Below are positions 38,614-47,046 of a stretch of 64,000 bases of DNA, piece after piece. The notes below the pieces were generated by a model that was not told the DNA's origin, made no database searches, and saw only the letters and a program-made list of their open reading frames with translations. This DNA comes from Geomonas ferrireducens (GTDB lineage: Bacteria > Desulfobacterota > Desulfuromonadia > Geobacterales > Geobacteraceae). The position numbers and the translations under genes were made by a program. Location: assembly GCF_004917065.1 (NCBI RefSeq), contig NZ_SSYA01000002.1:1217897-1281896 (forward strand), written 5' to 3'. Each line of letters opens with the position of its first letter. The first letter of the stretch is position 1.

Positions 38614-39015
38614 ATGCCTATTATTGAATGGAAGGACTGTTATTTGGTTGGCATACAAGAGATCGACCGTTATCACCAACACCTGGTGCAATATCTCAAC
38701 AGAAGCTATGACCATTTCCGTGAAAACCACACGCTTGAACCGGGGGTACTGGAAATCCTGGTCGATTTCTCCATCCAGCAGTTCAACTGCGAGGAACGCT
38801 GGATGCAGCGAAGTTCGTACCCGAAACTCGCCGCGCACAAGGAAGAGCATCGGCACTTCCAAACCGAGATAGCCTTGCTGAAAAAAGGAAGTGGATTGGA
38901 TACCAAGGGATGCGTCGACCTGCTCTGGTTTTTGTGCTCTTGGGTCACGAACCACATGCGCGAGAGCGATGCGGAGTTCGGCAGATTTCTCGATTCCCAG
39001 CCGCGACGGACCTGA
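38614..39015 (+). CDS. Bacteriohemerythrin
   Basis: 133 residues from the ATG at 38614 (CAGGAGAACAGGC upstream). A four-helix hemerythrin with most di-iron ligands visible: His in IDRYHQHL (about 20-23), Glu in NCEERWM near 61, His in AAHKEEHRHF near 76-82, and HMRESD near 118-123. Reversibly binds oxygen, likely for oxygen sensing, storage or delivery. May be the last gene of the riboswitch transcript. Confidence 0.92.
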   Translation: MPIIEWKDCYLVGIQEIDRYHQHLVQYLNRSYDHFRENHTLEPGVLEILVDFSIQQFNCEERWMQRSSYPKLAAHKEEHRHFQTEIALLKKGSGLDTKGCVDLLWFLCSWVTNHMRESDAEFGRFLDSQPRRT

Positions 39016-39057
39016 ACAGAGCTCATAAACGGGCAGAGCGCCCGTCACTGAGGATAC

Positions 39058-39096
39058 AGCCGGGTTGCGATTCAAGACATTGCACCCGGCTTTTTT
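39058..39096 (+). terminator. Terminator after bacteriohemerythrin
   Basis: AGCCGGGT (39058-39065) pairs with ACCCGGCT (39084-39091), then TTTTTT. A smaller ACGGGC hairpin (39029-39045) precedes it. Confidence 0.85.
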
Positions 39097-39184
39097 ATGC
39101 CTGGATTAAAAGCTGCGCCCGAAGCTGGGCAGAGGCGTATCATTTACCTGTAGCATTTAGTGACAACAAAGGAGGATAGCATCC

Positions 39185-39853
39185 ATGAGAACGATAAGAC
39201 TGATTACCGCGGCGATCGTTGCCCTGCTGCTGGGGACGAGCATCACGCCGGCCTTCGCTGCCGGTGAGACGCGGAAAATAGAGGACTGCATAGAAGTGGT
39301 CAAGGCGATCAAGGCCATCCCAGAGCAAAGCATCCCCCCCGCACTCCTTCAGAACGCCCAGGGGATCATGGTGATTCCCGGAGTGATCAAGGTCGGGTTC
39401 GTGGTCGGCGGCAGGTACGGCACTGGAGTACTGACGGTTCGTGATGAAAAAGGGAACTGGAGCGATCCGGTCTTCATCAAGATTGCGGGCGGTAGCCTCG
39501 GCTGGCAGATCGGGGCGGAATCTACCGACCTCATCCTCGTTTTCAAGACCAAGAAGGGCGTGGAAGGCGCACTGAAAGGTAAATTCACCCTGGGCGCCGA
39601 CGCATCAGTGGCGGCAGGTCCGGTAGGCCGCAGCGCCGAAGGGGCCACCGACGTCACCCTCAAGGCCGAGATCCTTTCCTACTCGAGGAGCCGAGGGCTC
39701 TTCGCCGGCATCGCCCTTAACGGCGCAGCCCTCATGATCGACGACGAAGCCAACGCCTCCTTCTACGGCAAAGACATCACCCCAAAAAGCATACTGTCCG
39801 GCCAGGGAGGCAAGCGCACCCCTGAGGTGACCGAACTGCTGCAACTGCTTTGA
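39185..39853 (+). CDS. Exported SYLF-domain (YSC84-like) lipid-binding protein
   Basis: 222 residues. Signal peptide about 1-26 (TPAFAAG). The SYLF domain fills the rest: IPPALLQNAQGIMVIPGVIKVGFVVGGRYGTGVL-like block near 50-84, ending in a typical DVTLKAEILSYSRSRGLFAGIALNG block near 155-185. SYLF domains bind phosphoinositides in eukaryotes; bacterial ones are periplasmic and of unclear role. AAAGGAGGATAGCATCC precedes the ATG. Monocistronic. Confidence 0.9.
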   Translation: MRTIRLITAAIVALLLGTSITPAFAAGETRKIEDCIEVVKAIKAIPEQSIPPALLQNAQGIMVIPGVIKVGFVVGGRYGTGVLTVRDEKGNWSDPVFIKIAGGSLGWQIGAESTDLILVFKTKKGVEGALKGKFTLGADASVAAGPVGRSAEGATDVTLKAEILSYSRSRGLFAGIALNGAALMIDDEANASFYGKDITPKSILSGQGGKRTPEVTELLQLL

Positions 39854-39989
39854 TCCCTTCGGCTGCCCCCGCACGTCCGGGGGCAGCCGTTTTCCCCTCC
39901 TCTAAGTCTCTTCGCTGAATTCTTTTCACCCCCGGGATGACCTGTCCGCCCCTCTGGATAATTTATCCGAAGTCTTCGGTGTTGTGTCG

Positions 39990-40385
39990 AAGATCGCGGT
40001 GGTTCGTCCGGATACCTTGGTGATTCCTTGGAAAACGTTATGCGAATCGTCCGAAACTCGGGGTGATTCATCCGAACGTTTTGTGCATCGTCCGAAGACT
40101 TGGGTGATTCGGCCCCAAGGTTTAGGTGATTCGTCCCAAGTCTTCGGCGGTTCGCCCAAAGACTTGGGTGGTTCGTCCGAAGACTTGGGTGGTTCGTCCA
40201 AAGACTTGGGTGGTTCGTCCAAAGACTTGGGTGGTTCGTCCAAAGACTTGGGTGGTTCGTACAAAGACTTGGGTGGTTCGTCCGAAGACTTGGGTGGTTC
40301 GTCCGAAGACTTGGGTGGTTCGTCCGAAGACTTGGGTGGTTCGTCCAAGGACTTGGGTGGTTCGTCCGAAGACTTCTGCGAACTT
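39990..40385. repeat. 21-bp minisatellite
   Basis: Ten near-perfect units of 21 bases (gacttgggtggttcgtccgaa type) at exact 21-base steps from 40161 to 40371, with Ser/Gly or Pro/Glu coding potential on either strand. Leftwards the same unit decays through increasingly mutated copies to about 39990. Every frame stays open because the unit lacks stops; I do not annotate a gene here. It occupies most of the 637-base gap between the SYLF and FN3 genes. Confidence 0.92.
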
Positions 40386-40490
40386 GGGCGATTGAGGGGC
40401 GTGTAGGATTTTTTTTGCGACGGACTTGAGAATCGGGAAGGCCCAAGTAACATTACACCACCTTAATCAAAACAAAGGAGGTACCAAGCC

Positions 40491-41123
40491 GTGGGCAAAA
40501 ATCGCAACGGTGGGGAAAGAGACGAGGATGTGATCCGTGCGACCGGTGAACTCGTCACCAACTTGGTCAAGGATCCGTCCATCCTGGAAAGGATGAACGC
40601 CTTGATGCCGGATCTCGAGAAGATTCAGAAGGCTCACGATCGGCATCGTAGCATATTCAGCGAGGTGCTGGGGGGAGCCTCTGAGAAGGAGGGTGAGCTC
40701 GCATCGGCGCGAAGCGACGCACTCAACATCGTCAGTTTATTGCATGGCATAGCGTTGCTGACAGGAAAATATGACCCCTCCATCCCGCAGAAACTTGATC
40801 TGGTGCAACAGCAGCCACCCATCACCAAACGCGGAGCCACTGGAGGCCTTGCCGCAACGGAAAACTTCAGGCTGGTGTACGAGGGGCAAAACATCGTGGC
40901 GCGGGGCTCTGCGGTAAAAGGGGCCAAGTGCTATGAAATCTGGATCTGCGAGGGTGATCCCCTCACGGAAAGCAATTGGAGGCACCTTATCACCTCCGGC
41001 TGTGTCAACCACATTGAAATTAACGGTCTCACGCCAGGCAAGCTGTACTACTTCAGGATCAGGGCCGTAGGCTCACACACCACAGGCCCCTGGTCAAACT
41101 TCATCAGCATGATGGCGATATAA
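40491..41123 (+). CDS. Fibronectin type III-containing protein
   Basis: 210 residues from a GTG at 40491 with AAAGGAGGTACC upstream. The first 110 residues are helical and charged; residues about 120-210 form a fibronectin type III domain (ENFRLVYEG..., INGLTPGKLYYFRIRAVGSHTTGPWSN). No signal peptide. A plausible binding protein of unknown partner. The minisatellite ends about 105 bases upstream. Confidence 0.82.
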   Translation: MGKNRNGGERDEDVIRATGELVTNLVKDPSILERMNALMPDLEKIQKAHDRHRSIFSEVLGGASEKEGELASARSDALNIVSLLHGIALLTGKYDPSIPQKLDLVQQQPPITKRGATGGLAATENFRLVYEGQNIVARGSAVKGAKCYEIWICEGDPLTESNWRHLITSGCVNHIEINGLTPGKLYYFRIRAVGSHTTGPWSNFISMMAI

Positions 41124-41141
41124 AGGCACCAATACTTCATA

Positions 41142-41180
41142 TTGAAAAGGGGCCCGACGTCAACCGTCCGACCCTTTTCG
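41142..41180. terminator. Hairpin after FN3 gene
   Basis: GAAAAGGG / CCCTTTTC outer stem with an inner GACG/CGTC stem; weak T tail. The following 240 bases up to 41420 hold nothing I recognise. Confidence 0.6.
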
Positions 41181-41423
41181 TTATTAGCCCTTTGTGCACA
41201 ACCTATATGGGCTTGAGTTGAACTGCCCCACTCCCCGCTCACCCTCAATTCGAAGATGTCCCCCCTATTGTCCGATCAGGGCCAGGGCCCCGGGCACCAG
41301 AACTACATCTTCGTCCATCTGGTTCTCGTCTTAGCGCACCGTTGGGAAGGGTCAGGTAAAATAGATTACTGATGAGGGCTCTAGCTTCTCCGAGGCGCAC
41401 CCCTAAAAAAGGTCACGAAATAA

Positions 41424-41462
41424 AAACGGGCACCTACCCGAAATGGTAGGTGCCCGTTTTTA
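41424..41462. terminator. Original tRNA-Gln terminator
   Basis: A 15-bp stem (AACGGGCACCTACC type) with A and T runs on both sides, directly beside the tRNA fragment. It would have ended the tRNA-Gln transcript before the island inserted. Confidence 0.88.
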
Positions 41463-41507
41463 TTGGCTGGGGCGCCAGGGATCGAACCTGGGAATGACGG
41501 GATCAAA
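41461..41507. repeat. attL: 47-bp direct repeat, tRNA-Gln 3' fragment
   Basis: Identical over 47 bases to 50192-50238. It contains the 3' end of tRNA-Gln from the anticodon loop through the T arm to CCA, and the sequence diverges right after gatcaaa. Confidence 0.96.
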
Positions 41508-41648
41508 GTAACTTCTTGATATCTCTAGCATTCTCAACGCTATAACCATTAATACCTACAAACAATAGACCTTGTAACTCCTGTTTTTATCACCAAATGT
41601 GTACCAAATTGTGTACCAACATTCAACCTATTTGTCTTATAAATTCGA

Positions 41649-42659
41649 TTACATCTGCTCATCAAGTACACTAACTGCGTGTACTAATTTAGCAGGGTTC
41701 AGGTGAGCATATCGTTCCGTCACCTGAATTGTGCTGTGACCAAGCCATTCCTTAACCGTATAGAGGTCAATTCCTCTGTCCAGCAGTCTGGTAGCGCATG
41801 TATGCCTGAGAGAATGCATGACAAACTCCTTGTCTTCATCCAGCAGCATCCTTTTCCTAGCCCAATTCCATGCCTTCTGTGCTTGGTCGATGTCGATAGT
41901 GAAGGGCTTTAGCCAATTACCCTCTTGCCGGGCCAATAGTATGCCCCCTACCCTCTTGGTCATGGGGATACTCCTGGGCTTGTCTCCCTTGTTGATCCAG
42001 ATGCTAATGAGGTTGGTGTCAAAGTTAATGTCCTCGTACTTGAGGTTCAAGATCTCGCTTAACCTGCATCCGGTGTCAACTAAGACCTCTACCAAGTCAG
42101 CGGCTTCAGGGTAATAGCTCCTCTTCTTTCCATGATCCGTATCCCGTAGCAGAGATACAACCGTTAATTCCTCTTCCTTGGACAGTACCCGTATCCTTCC
42201 CTTGCTCTCCTTCTTGAGCTTGATATGTTCCCAAGGTTGTTGGTGATGGCGCAGCAGGGTCTTCATCGTTGCAAGATACCGGTTGATGGTAGCTCCCTTG
42301 ATACCTGAATCCTCCAGTTTCTTCACCATGCGCTTGATGGTCTGGTCCTCGATCTTGCTGAGGGGTACATCTCCTATCAGGTCCATTGCACGTTCAGCTA
42401 AACGCTTGGCCTTGAAACCATCCTTGTTATCTTTCCACCTCTCGTCGTAGGTCTTCTGGATGGCGACACTAAGCAGCATCCTTGCTGCTCTCTCCCTTGG
42501 GGACAATGCACCGTCTACCATCATCCTCTTCTTTTCTACTGCTTCAACTAGTTTGGCTTCCTTCTTAGTGAACTTCCCGGTACTCCTACTGACTCGGACT
42601 CCATCAACAGTAAAGTTCATGTAATACACTGCTTTAGCTCCACGTTTGTAGACTGCCAT
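41649..42659 (-). CDS. Tyrosine recombinase (left-end integrase)
   Basis: 336 residues, complete. N-terminal Arm-type and SAM-like DNA-binding domains (about 1-150), then a catalytic domain with Arg in TGCRLSEILNL near 193, HSLRHTCATRLL near 280 (H-x-x-R), LGHSTIQVTERYAH near 305-318 with the final His and the nucleophile Tyr. Catalytically intact by motif. Its stop lies about 140 bases from attL and it reads towards it. It differs from the right-end integrase and is not its fragment. Confidence 0.94.
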   Translation of the reverse strand: MAVYKRGAKAVYYMNFTVDGVRVSRSTGKFTKKEAKLVEAVEKKRMMVDGALSPRERAARMLLSVAIQKTYDERWKDNKDGFKAKRLAERAMDLIGDVPLSKIEDQTIKRMVKKLEDSGIKGATINRYLATMKTLLRHHQQPWEHIKLKKESKGRIRVLSKEEELTVVSLLRDTDHGKKRSYYPEAADLVEVLVDTGCRLSEILNLKYEDINFDTNLISIWINKGDKPRSIPMTKRVGGILLARQEGNWLKPFTIDIDQAQKAWNWARKRMLLDEDKEFVMHSLRHTCATRLLDRGIDLYTVKEWLGHSTIQVTERYAHLNPAKLVHAVSVLDEQM

Positions 42660-42917
42660 GGTGATACCTCCTTGAATTTGGACATAAAAATAGGAGCTTG
42701 GTGGCTCCTTAGTTGACTGCTACTTGGACTAATGGGATTAATGAGCAACGGACTTGGTTATTCGGCTTCGAAATCTTCGATCTGACGGGTGTTTAGACTT
42801 AGGGGCAAGCAAGGATATGGGTTAGCCCAACAACTACTTAAATTGTGGTTAAAATTAGCTTGATTAAATCTTCACTTTCTTTATAGTGCGAGTTAATATT
42901 GTCAAGTGAGGTCTGCC

Positions 42918-43157
42918 ATGTCGAGATGCACCTATATTGGCTCCTGTCCTTTTCCGAACGACAAGCTCCCTAAAATGCCTGTCACTACGAATTTTATGGT
43001 GGAGAACTACTGCTCTTGGGACTTCGCTAGATGCAGGGTCTATAGGAAAGCTGGGCAATATAGGGCTGAAAACATGTCGAACGATGAGACTTTTGAGGAC
43101 CAGTTCTTATCAGGTAAGATACTGAACTGGCTAGTATGTGGCGGGATTGGCTGGTAG
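42918..43157 (+). CDS. Small Cys-rich protein of the island
   Basis: 79 residues from the ATG at 42918 (GAGGTCTGCC upstream). Four Cys early on in the pattern C-x5-C ... C-x6-C (RCTYIGSCPF, YCSWDFARCRVY), which could hold a metal. I have an impression of similar short proteins in other Geobacter genomes but cannot name the family. Divergent from the left integrase, and possibly expressed from the 258-base region between them. Confidence 0.7.
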   Translation: MSRCTYIGSCPFPNDKLPKMPVTTNFMVENYCSWDFARCRVYRKAGQYRAENMSNDETFEDQFLSGKILNWLVCGGIGW

Positions 43158-43161
43158 GGTA

Positions 43162-43491
43162 TTACTGAGGTTGCTTACTTGAGGTTACCAAATGGTAAAG
43201 TGCGCGCTGGTCTGTTGCTGGGAGGCTAGCGATGTACTGGATCAGCTTGTATCCATTCTTCATGAGGGAGGTTAGTTCAGTTACCATTTTTAACATGGTC
43301 GGGTAGCTCAATGCTCTGGTGTCCAGTGAAGAGTACACGATTTGGTAAACCTTGTTCCCGCATGGTCCGCATATCACTGTCACCGCAGAGTCCGATGCAG
43401 CCTTAAATCCGGTAGGGGTCAACGTCCCATACTTGAGACCGTGTATCGTGTCTCCTTGCCTTAATGTCCTTCCGCAATATTCGCATTTCAT
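43162..43491 (-). CDS. Zinc-ribbon-like orphan protein
   Basis: 109 residues. Starts MKCEYCGRTL with a second CGPCG near residue 41, a CxxC...CxxC zinc-ribbon-like pair, then a helical second half (about 60-109). Function unknown. GGGGGCATAT precedes the ATG. Convergent with the preceding Cys-rich gene. Confidence 0.7.
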   Translation of the reverse strand: MKCEYCGRTLRQGDTIHGLKYGTLTPTGFKAASDSAVTVICGPCGNKVYQIVYSSLDTRALSYPTMLKMVTELTSLMKNGYKLIQYIASLPATDQRALYHLVTSSKQPQ

Positions 43492-43602
43492 ATATGCCCC
43501 CTTTTACGTAATTGTTTAATAACCCTAGCTAAAATGACGTCGTAAAATTCAGTTAACCTGCTAACTCCGTCCTCCCTCAGGTAGACGGGTTTGCCAGCAC
43601 GC

Positions 43603-43630
43603 TTGACAGCAGCACAGTCGCTGGTACGAT
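43603..43630 (+). promoter_or_regulatory. Promoter of exported orphan gene
   Basis: TTGACA at 43603-43608, 16-base spacer, TACGAT at 43625-43630; 99 bases before the start codon. Confidence 0.6.
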
Positions 43631-43729
43631 TTAAAAATTGCCAACAGAACACCTGCATTGTTTTGAGCTTATACCATCGTTCGTGTGTGTGGGTATTGCC
43701 AAAGCCAGTAGCCTAAAGGAGGTATCTAT

Positions 43730-44188
43730 ATGCGAAAGAACCCTCTCTGGGTTTTAGTCATTTTAACCTTATCCTTTTTGGCCTTAAGTGTTCCAGCCAT
43801 GGCAGAGCACACAAAAGGTGTGTTCAGTCAGATCCCGGCTTATTATGATGCCAAGCTTTTCACCATTACCTTTACTGAGCTTCCTTCTGGCGGAGAAGCA
43901 GCAGTCTTGAAACGTAACAAAAGCATCAACATCATATACCAGTCTGATCAAGCTGAGCAGTGCAACACGCCGGTCACAAGCGTCATTGATGCAATACCGG
44001 GGCCTGGCGAAGGTCCGGGCTTCAACCCTCTTTGGCAAGAGGTTCAGATTACTTACTTGGGCGGATGCGGGTCTGTAGTCCAGTTCAAGTCAGATGACGA
44101 AATCTTGTCGCAAGTCGGGATTACCATCGCACTGACTCCCACTACAGAAATATATACATGTTCAGTTGTAGGACCTGGACCGAAATAG
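43730..44188 (+). CDS. Exported orphan protein of the island
   Basis: 152 residues with a signal peptide (about 1-25, VPAMA-E). The mature part is beta-rich with three Cys (EQCNTPV, GGCGS, YTCSVVG) that could form a disulfide. No family recognised. AAAGGAGGTATCTAT precedes the ATG, and it has its own promoter and terminator, so it is an independent cargo gene. Confidence 0.75.
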   Translation: MRKNPLWVLVILTLSFLALSVPAMAEHTKGVFSQIPAYYDAKLFTITFTELPSGGEAAVLKRNKSINIIYQSDQAEQCNTPVTSVIDAIPGPGEGPGFNPLWQEVQITYLGGCGSVVQFKSDDEILSQVGITIALTPTTEIYTCSVVGPGPK

Positions 44189-44212
44189 AAAAGCGCACAT
44201 ACACACAATACG

Positions 44213-44245
44213 AGACCGGTCCTCATTTCGAGACCGGTTTTTTTA
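44213..44245 (+). terminator. Terminator after exported orphan gene
   Basis: ACCGGT (44215-44220) pairs with ACCGGT (44232-44237), then seven T. Confidence 0.75.
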
Positions 44246-44452
44246 TTACTGTCCCTCGGCGTTAGCACATCTCAGGAAGCAGAAGGTATCGAACACTTCA
44301 TATGCAGAAGTGTAGCGGGTATTGGGCTTTAGGTAATCAGTGATGGTGTCGTTGACGGTCATGGTCTGGTATACGGCTTTGATGGACTTGAGTCTGATGC
44401 TTGGCTTAGATGCCGGTACTTCCTCGGGGCCAAACAGGGTGTCGATGGTCAT
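44246..44452 (-). CDS. Small orphan protein, weak RadC/JAB N-terminal resemblance
   Basis: 68 residues from the ATG at 44452 (ATGGAGGAACTACT upstream). The segment KPNTRYTSAYEVFDTFCFLRCANAEGQ-like end loosely recalls the part of RadC/JAB proteins just before the metal site, but the JAB catalytic region itself is absent. It may be a truncated relic or an unrelated small gene. Confidence 0.55.
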   Translation of the reverse strand: MTIDTLFGPEEVPASKPSIRLKSIKAVYQTMTVNDTITDYLKPNTRYTSAYEVFDTFCFLRCANAEGQ

Positions 44453-44543
44453 AGTAGTTCCTCCATTAGTTTTAATGTCTGACGCTAACAACGTGAAATA
44501 CTGACCTTAGATGCTCGCTCTTTCACTACGTGATTTTAGTCAC

Positions 44544-44741
44544 TTATCCACCTCCTCACATTTGTTACAAGCTGATAGTAAAAAGTGCATACAGCCCCCC
44601 TTACCTTCGCCATTCAAATAAATATTGACATGCAATTACAGATAGATAGAGAAATGTGCAGAAAATGTGCAAGACGTAAAAGTGCCTATTCTTACGTCAC
44701 AACCTAAAACGATATCCACAGGATTTGAGGACTTATCAACA
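44544..44741 (+). other. Cluster of three DnaA-box-like sites
   Basis: TTATCCACC (44544-44552), ATATCCACA (44712-44720) and TTATCAACA (44733-44741), each one mismatch from TTATCCACA and all on the + strand, inside the 320-base AT-rich gap between two orphan genes. Could be a replication origin of an excised circle or chance. Confidence 0.35.
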
Positions 44742-44772
44742 GGGGGAGTGGAAAGGTGGATTGCGAGAGGCG

Positions 44773-45120
44773 TTATATCAAATAGTTAATGAGCTTCTGG
44801 GTGATGTCGATAGCTGGCACGTTCTCCCAGTTTGAGCCGAATAGGTCCTTGATCTCCTTTAGCGAATGCATAAAGTAGGAGTTGATGGGGAATGGCTCTG
44901 GTGACATGTAGGCGTTGAGCCCGATGATTCCATGCTCTCTGTTGACGGTGAGGACATACAGGGCAATGCTCTCGCCGAAGACATAGATTGTGTCCTTGGT
45001 CCCGGCGTACAGATGGTAGTTGTTCCCGTTGTGCTTCATGATGAGGCTGTTGATGTGGATGCCCTCTTTGTCCTGGTGGGTGTGTAACTTCAGTGTCGGG
45101 GTGATCGGTGTCATGCACAT
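44773..45120 (-). CDS. Orphan protein of the island
   Basis: 115 residues beginning MCMTPITPTLKL, beta-rich in the middle (NNYHLYAGTKDTIYVFGESIALYVL) and helical at the end. No known motif. AAAGGAGGAAGACC precedes the ATG. With the tiny upstream frame and the 44246 gene it forms a minus-strand run of small genes. Confidence 0.65.
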   Translation of the reverse strand: MCMTPITPTLKLHTHQDKEGIHINSLIMKHNGNNYHLYAGTKDTIYVFGESIALYVLTVNREHGIIGLNAYMSPEPFPINSYFMHSLKEIKDLFGSNWENVPAIDITQKLINYLI

Positions 45121-45227
45121 TGGTCTTCCTCCTTTGAAATAGAAAAGCCAGACACGTTATGGTCTGGCTCTGGGGTGATGATCCGTATGGTTCCGGCATT
45201 GCACTAGATGCAGCAGTCGTCTGGTGG

Positions 45228-45278
45228 CTAATAGTCCTCATAGACGGCCTGGCATGAGCCATACTTGAACTTGGACAT
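45228..45278 (-). CDS. Possible 16-residue peptide
   Basis: ATG at 45278 reads MSKFKYGSCQAVYEDY and stops. A near-perfect AAGGAGGAAATCT ribosome site is correctly spaced, which is the only support. It precedes the 44773 gene by about 110 bases, so a leader-peptide role is possible. Confidence 0.35.
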   Translation of the reverse strand: MSKFKYGSCQAVYEDY

Positions 45279-45640
45279 AGAGATTTCCTCCTTACCTAGT
45301 GGATTAAGGGGTTAGTATGGATTCAACTAAGAAAAGGCTTTATAGAGCAGATATGGAGCTTGAGTAATGCTGTTTAGCTGGCACGTCAATGAGGATTCAG
45401 AGTTGTTGCTTTGGGAGGGGTAACTACTTTGAGGTATCTGCGCTGCTGGGGATATGTGGCGGGTTGATTATGCTGCGGGGGCATCGGTGCTGTCGTTTTC
45501 ACCCTCCCTTCCGATGCTTAGTAGTCGCTGGCTTTCTGGCCTTGTACTGTGGCTTGTACAAGTAGGCTTTCACATTAGCCTTGAACACTCGTCGAGTTTT
45601 TGGACTGGCTGAGTCCTCCTGGCTAAGATTGATTCTTAAA
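45279..45640. other. Gene-free stretch within island
   Basis: Contains no convincing gene. A 16-codon + strand frame (45317-45367) and a 29-codon basic minus-strand frame (45499-45588) are present but weak. May be decayed sequence. Confidence 0.5.
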
Positions 45641-46543
45641 CTATTTCCCATCCAGCATCGTCATATACTCGCTATAATGTTCGCTATAGTGTTCTTTTAT
45701 ACAATTAGGACAAATGGAGTGGGTAAACTCAGCTTCGCTATGTTGAGAAATGTATGACTCAATCGACTTCCAGGACTTAGGATCTTCTTTGATATTACCA
45801 TCGAGGTAAATGCTCTTACAATGCATACAAATTGGTAAAAATCCCTTAAGCACTTTAACCTCATTTTGTGACATTACCAATTCAGAAGTAGATCTCATAC
45901 AAAACAAAGAGATTAGCCCAAAGTATATTACGATATGCATACACGAAACAATAATCATACAGATTTTATGAGGTAGGTTAATAGCCATAAAGCTACTCAA
46001 CGGGAGTAAATGCTCGAAAAATGCGACAACTGGCAAGGCCATACATACCAGACCGGACGTTAACAACCAATATGGCAAGAATGACTTTGAAGAACTGAAT
46101 AGTTTTGTTGTCCCAATTCGAGTGATACGAGCACTATGTAGAGAGAGATACCCTAAATACACTGAAACCAAAACAACACGAGCTGTCAAATTCGGGGCAC
46201 CCATGGTGTAGTAAGAAAAGGTAGAACTGAATAAAACGAAAAGGGCAGCATCTAACCGATATGATGGTTCTTGATTAAAAAAGGCTTCCAGCCCCCTCTT
46301 CACTAATAACCATGAACACGTTAGAGAAAGGTTAGCTATAATAATTGAAACAAAGACCGGGACTAAGTCCCTCAAGCCCACCAGCAGACTCCCCACACTT
46401 GCAAGGAAGGCTGCAGCAGTCCAGTGACTGAAACCAGCATATGTCTTCTGGGTTGAAGCATAATGGATCATCAACAGACAAATAGCGAGGCTCAAGAGCG
46501 AGTCAAATAGTAATATTGTTCGCATATCAAATAGCTCGTTCAT
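45641..46543 (-). CDS. Seven-helix membrane protein with C-terminal zinc-ribbon-like (ICxxCK...CPxC) domain
   Basis: 300 residues. Seven hydrophobic helices (about 8-225) resemble the sensor regions found before histidine kinases or GGDEF domains. Residues about 235-290 hold ICMHCKSIYLDG ... KSWKSIESYISQHSEAEFTHSICPNC, the small domain usually found after PAS, GGDEF or receiver modules. Here it is joined directly to the helices with no kinase or cyclase. Likely a signalling protein with an unknown output. AT-rich, inside the island. Confidence 0.82.
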   Translation of the reverse strand: MNELFDMRTILLFDSLLSLAICLLMIHYASTQKTYAGFSHWTAAAFLASVGSLLVGLRDLVPVFVSIIIANLSLTCSWLLVKRGLEAFFNQEPSYRLDAALFVLFSSTFSYYTMGAPNLTARVVLVSVYLGYLSLHSARITRIGTTKLFSSSKSFLPYWLLTSGLVCMALPVVAFFEHLLPLSSFMAINLPHKICMIIVSCMHIVIYFGLISLFCMRSTSELVMSQNEVKVLKGFLPICMHCKSIYLDGNIKEDPKSWKSIESYISQHSEAEFTHSICPNCIKEHYSEHYSEYMTMLDGK

Positions 46544-47046
46544 AACAGTTCCTAGACTAACCTAGCTATTAAGTGCATATCAGAAGCTCCATCAACTTAA
46601 TTATATTTGAATCTACCAATCACATTCTATGCCGACCATTTCACTAAAGCATAACCGGAAAAACTCTTCAATGTTTTTCGAGTACTTTTTTTGCACAATT
46701 GCATAACCTCTTTAGATTATTACCGTTGTACTTCATGATGATAAGAAGCCAGCCCCTTGGTGGAACTGGCTCCTTGCCTTCTCGCTAATTTGTGGTTAAA
46801 TGTCTACAAATCCACAGTATCATTTAATTACACACTGCCATTACGCACACATACGGGATCCAATCACCATATCGAGTACTGGATCACATTGCCTCGTTAG
46901 GCCATTTAGCGAGCCATACGCCTATACCTGCCCCCACCAGGAATCACCATAGTCAAAACCCCGTCCCCCTCCCTGACCAGAACTACACAGTATGTGCGGC
47001 CTTATCTCCCAGTTGCTATTTTTTCCAAGTAACGGAGGTGAACCTC
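46544..47046. other. 500-base gene-free stretch
   Basis: AT-rich, with one hairpin (AGCCAG / CTGGCT, about 46748-46772) that may terminate transcripts. No gene or RNA recognised. Confidence 0.5.

Noticed and set aside
39029-39096. Second GEMM-like riboswitch after bacteriohemerythrin
   Set aside because: CAGCCGGGTTGCGA resembles the end of the aptamer, but the AAACC and GGAAAGCC core is missing; it reads as a terminator.
40150-40380. CRISPR array
   Set aside because: The 21-base units are contiguous with no unique spacers; a tandem repeat.
39926-40453. Ser/Pro/Asp/Glu-rich frame and its + strand Gly/Ser counterpart
   Set aside because: Products of a stop-free 21-bp repeat on both strands; no ribosome site for either.
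45317-45367. 16-codon + strand frame with AAGGGG upstream
   Set aside because: Short, weak ribosome site, no support by composition; kept only as a note.
45499-45588. 29-codon basic minus-strand frame starting GTG
   Set aside because: The strong AGGAGGA lies too far upstream (over 20 bases), so initiation is doubtful; possibly a decayed gene.
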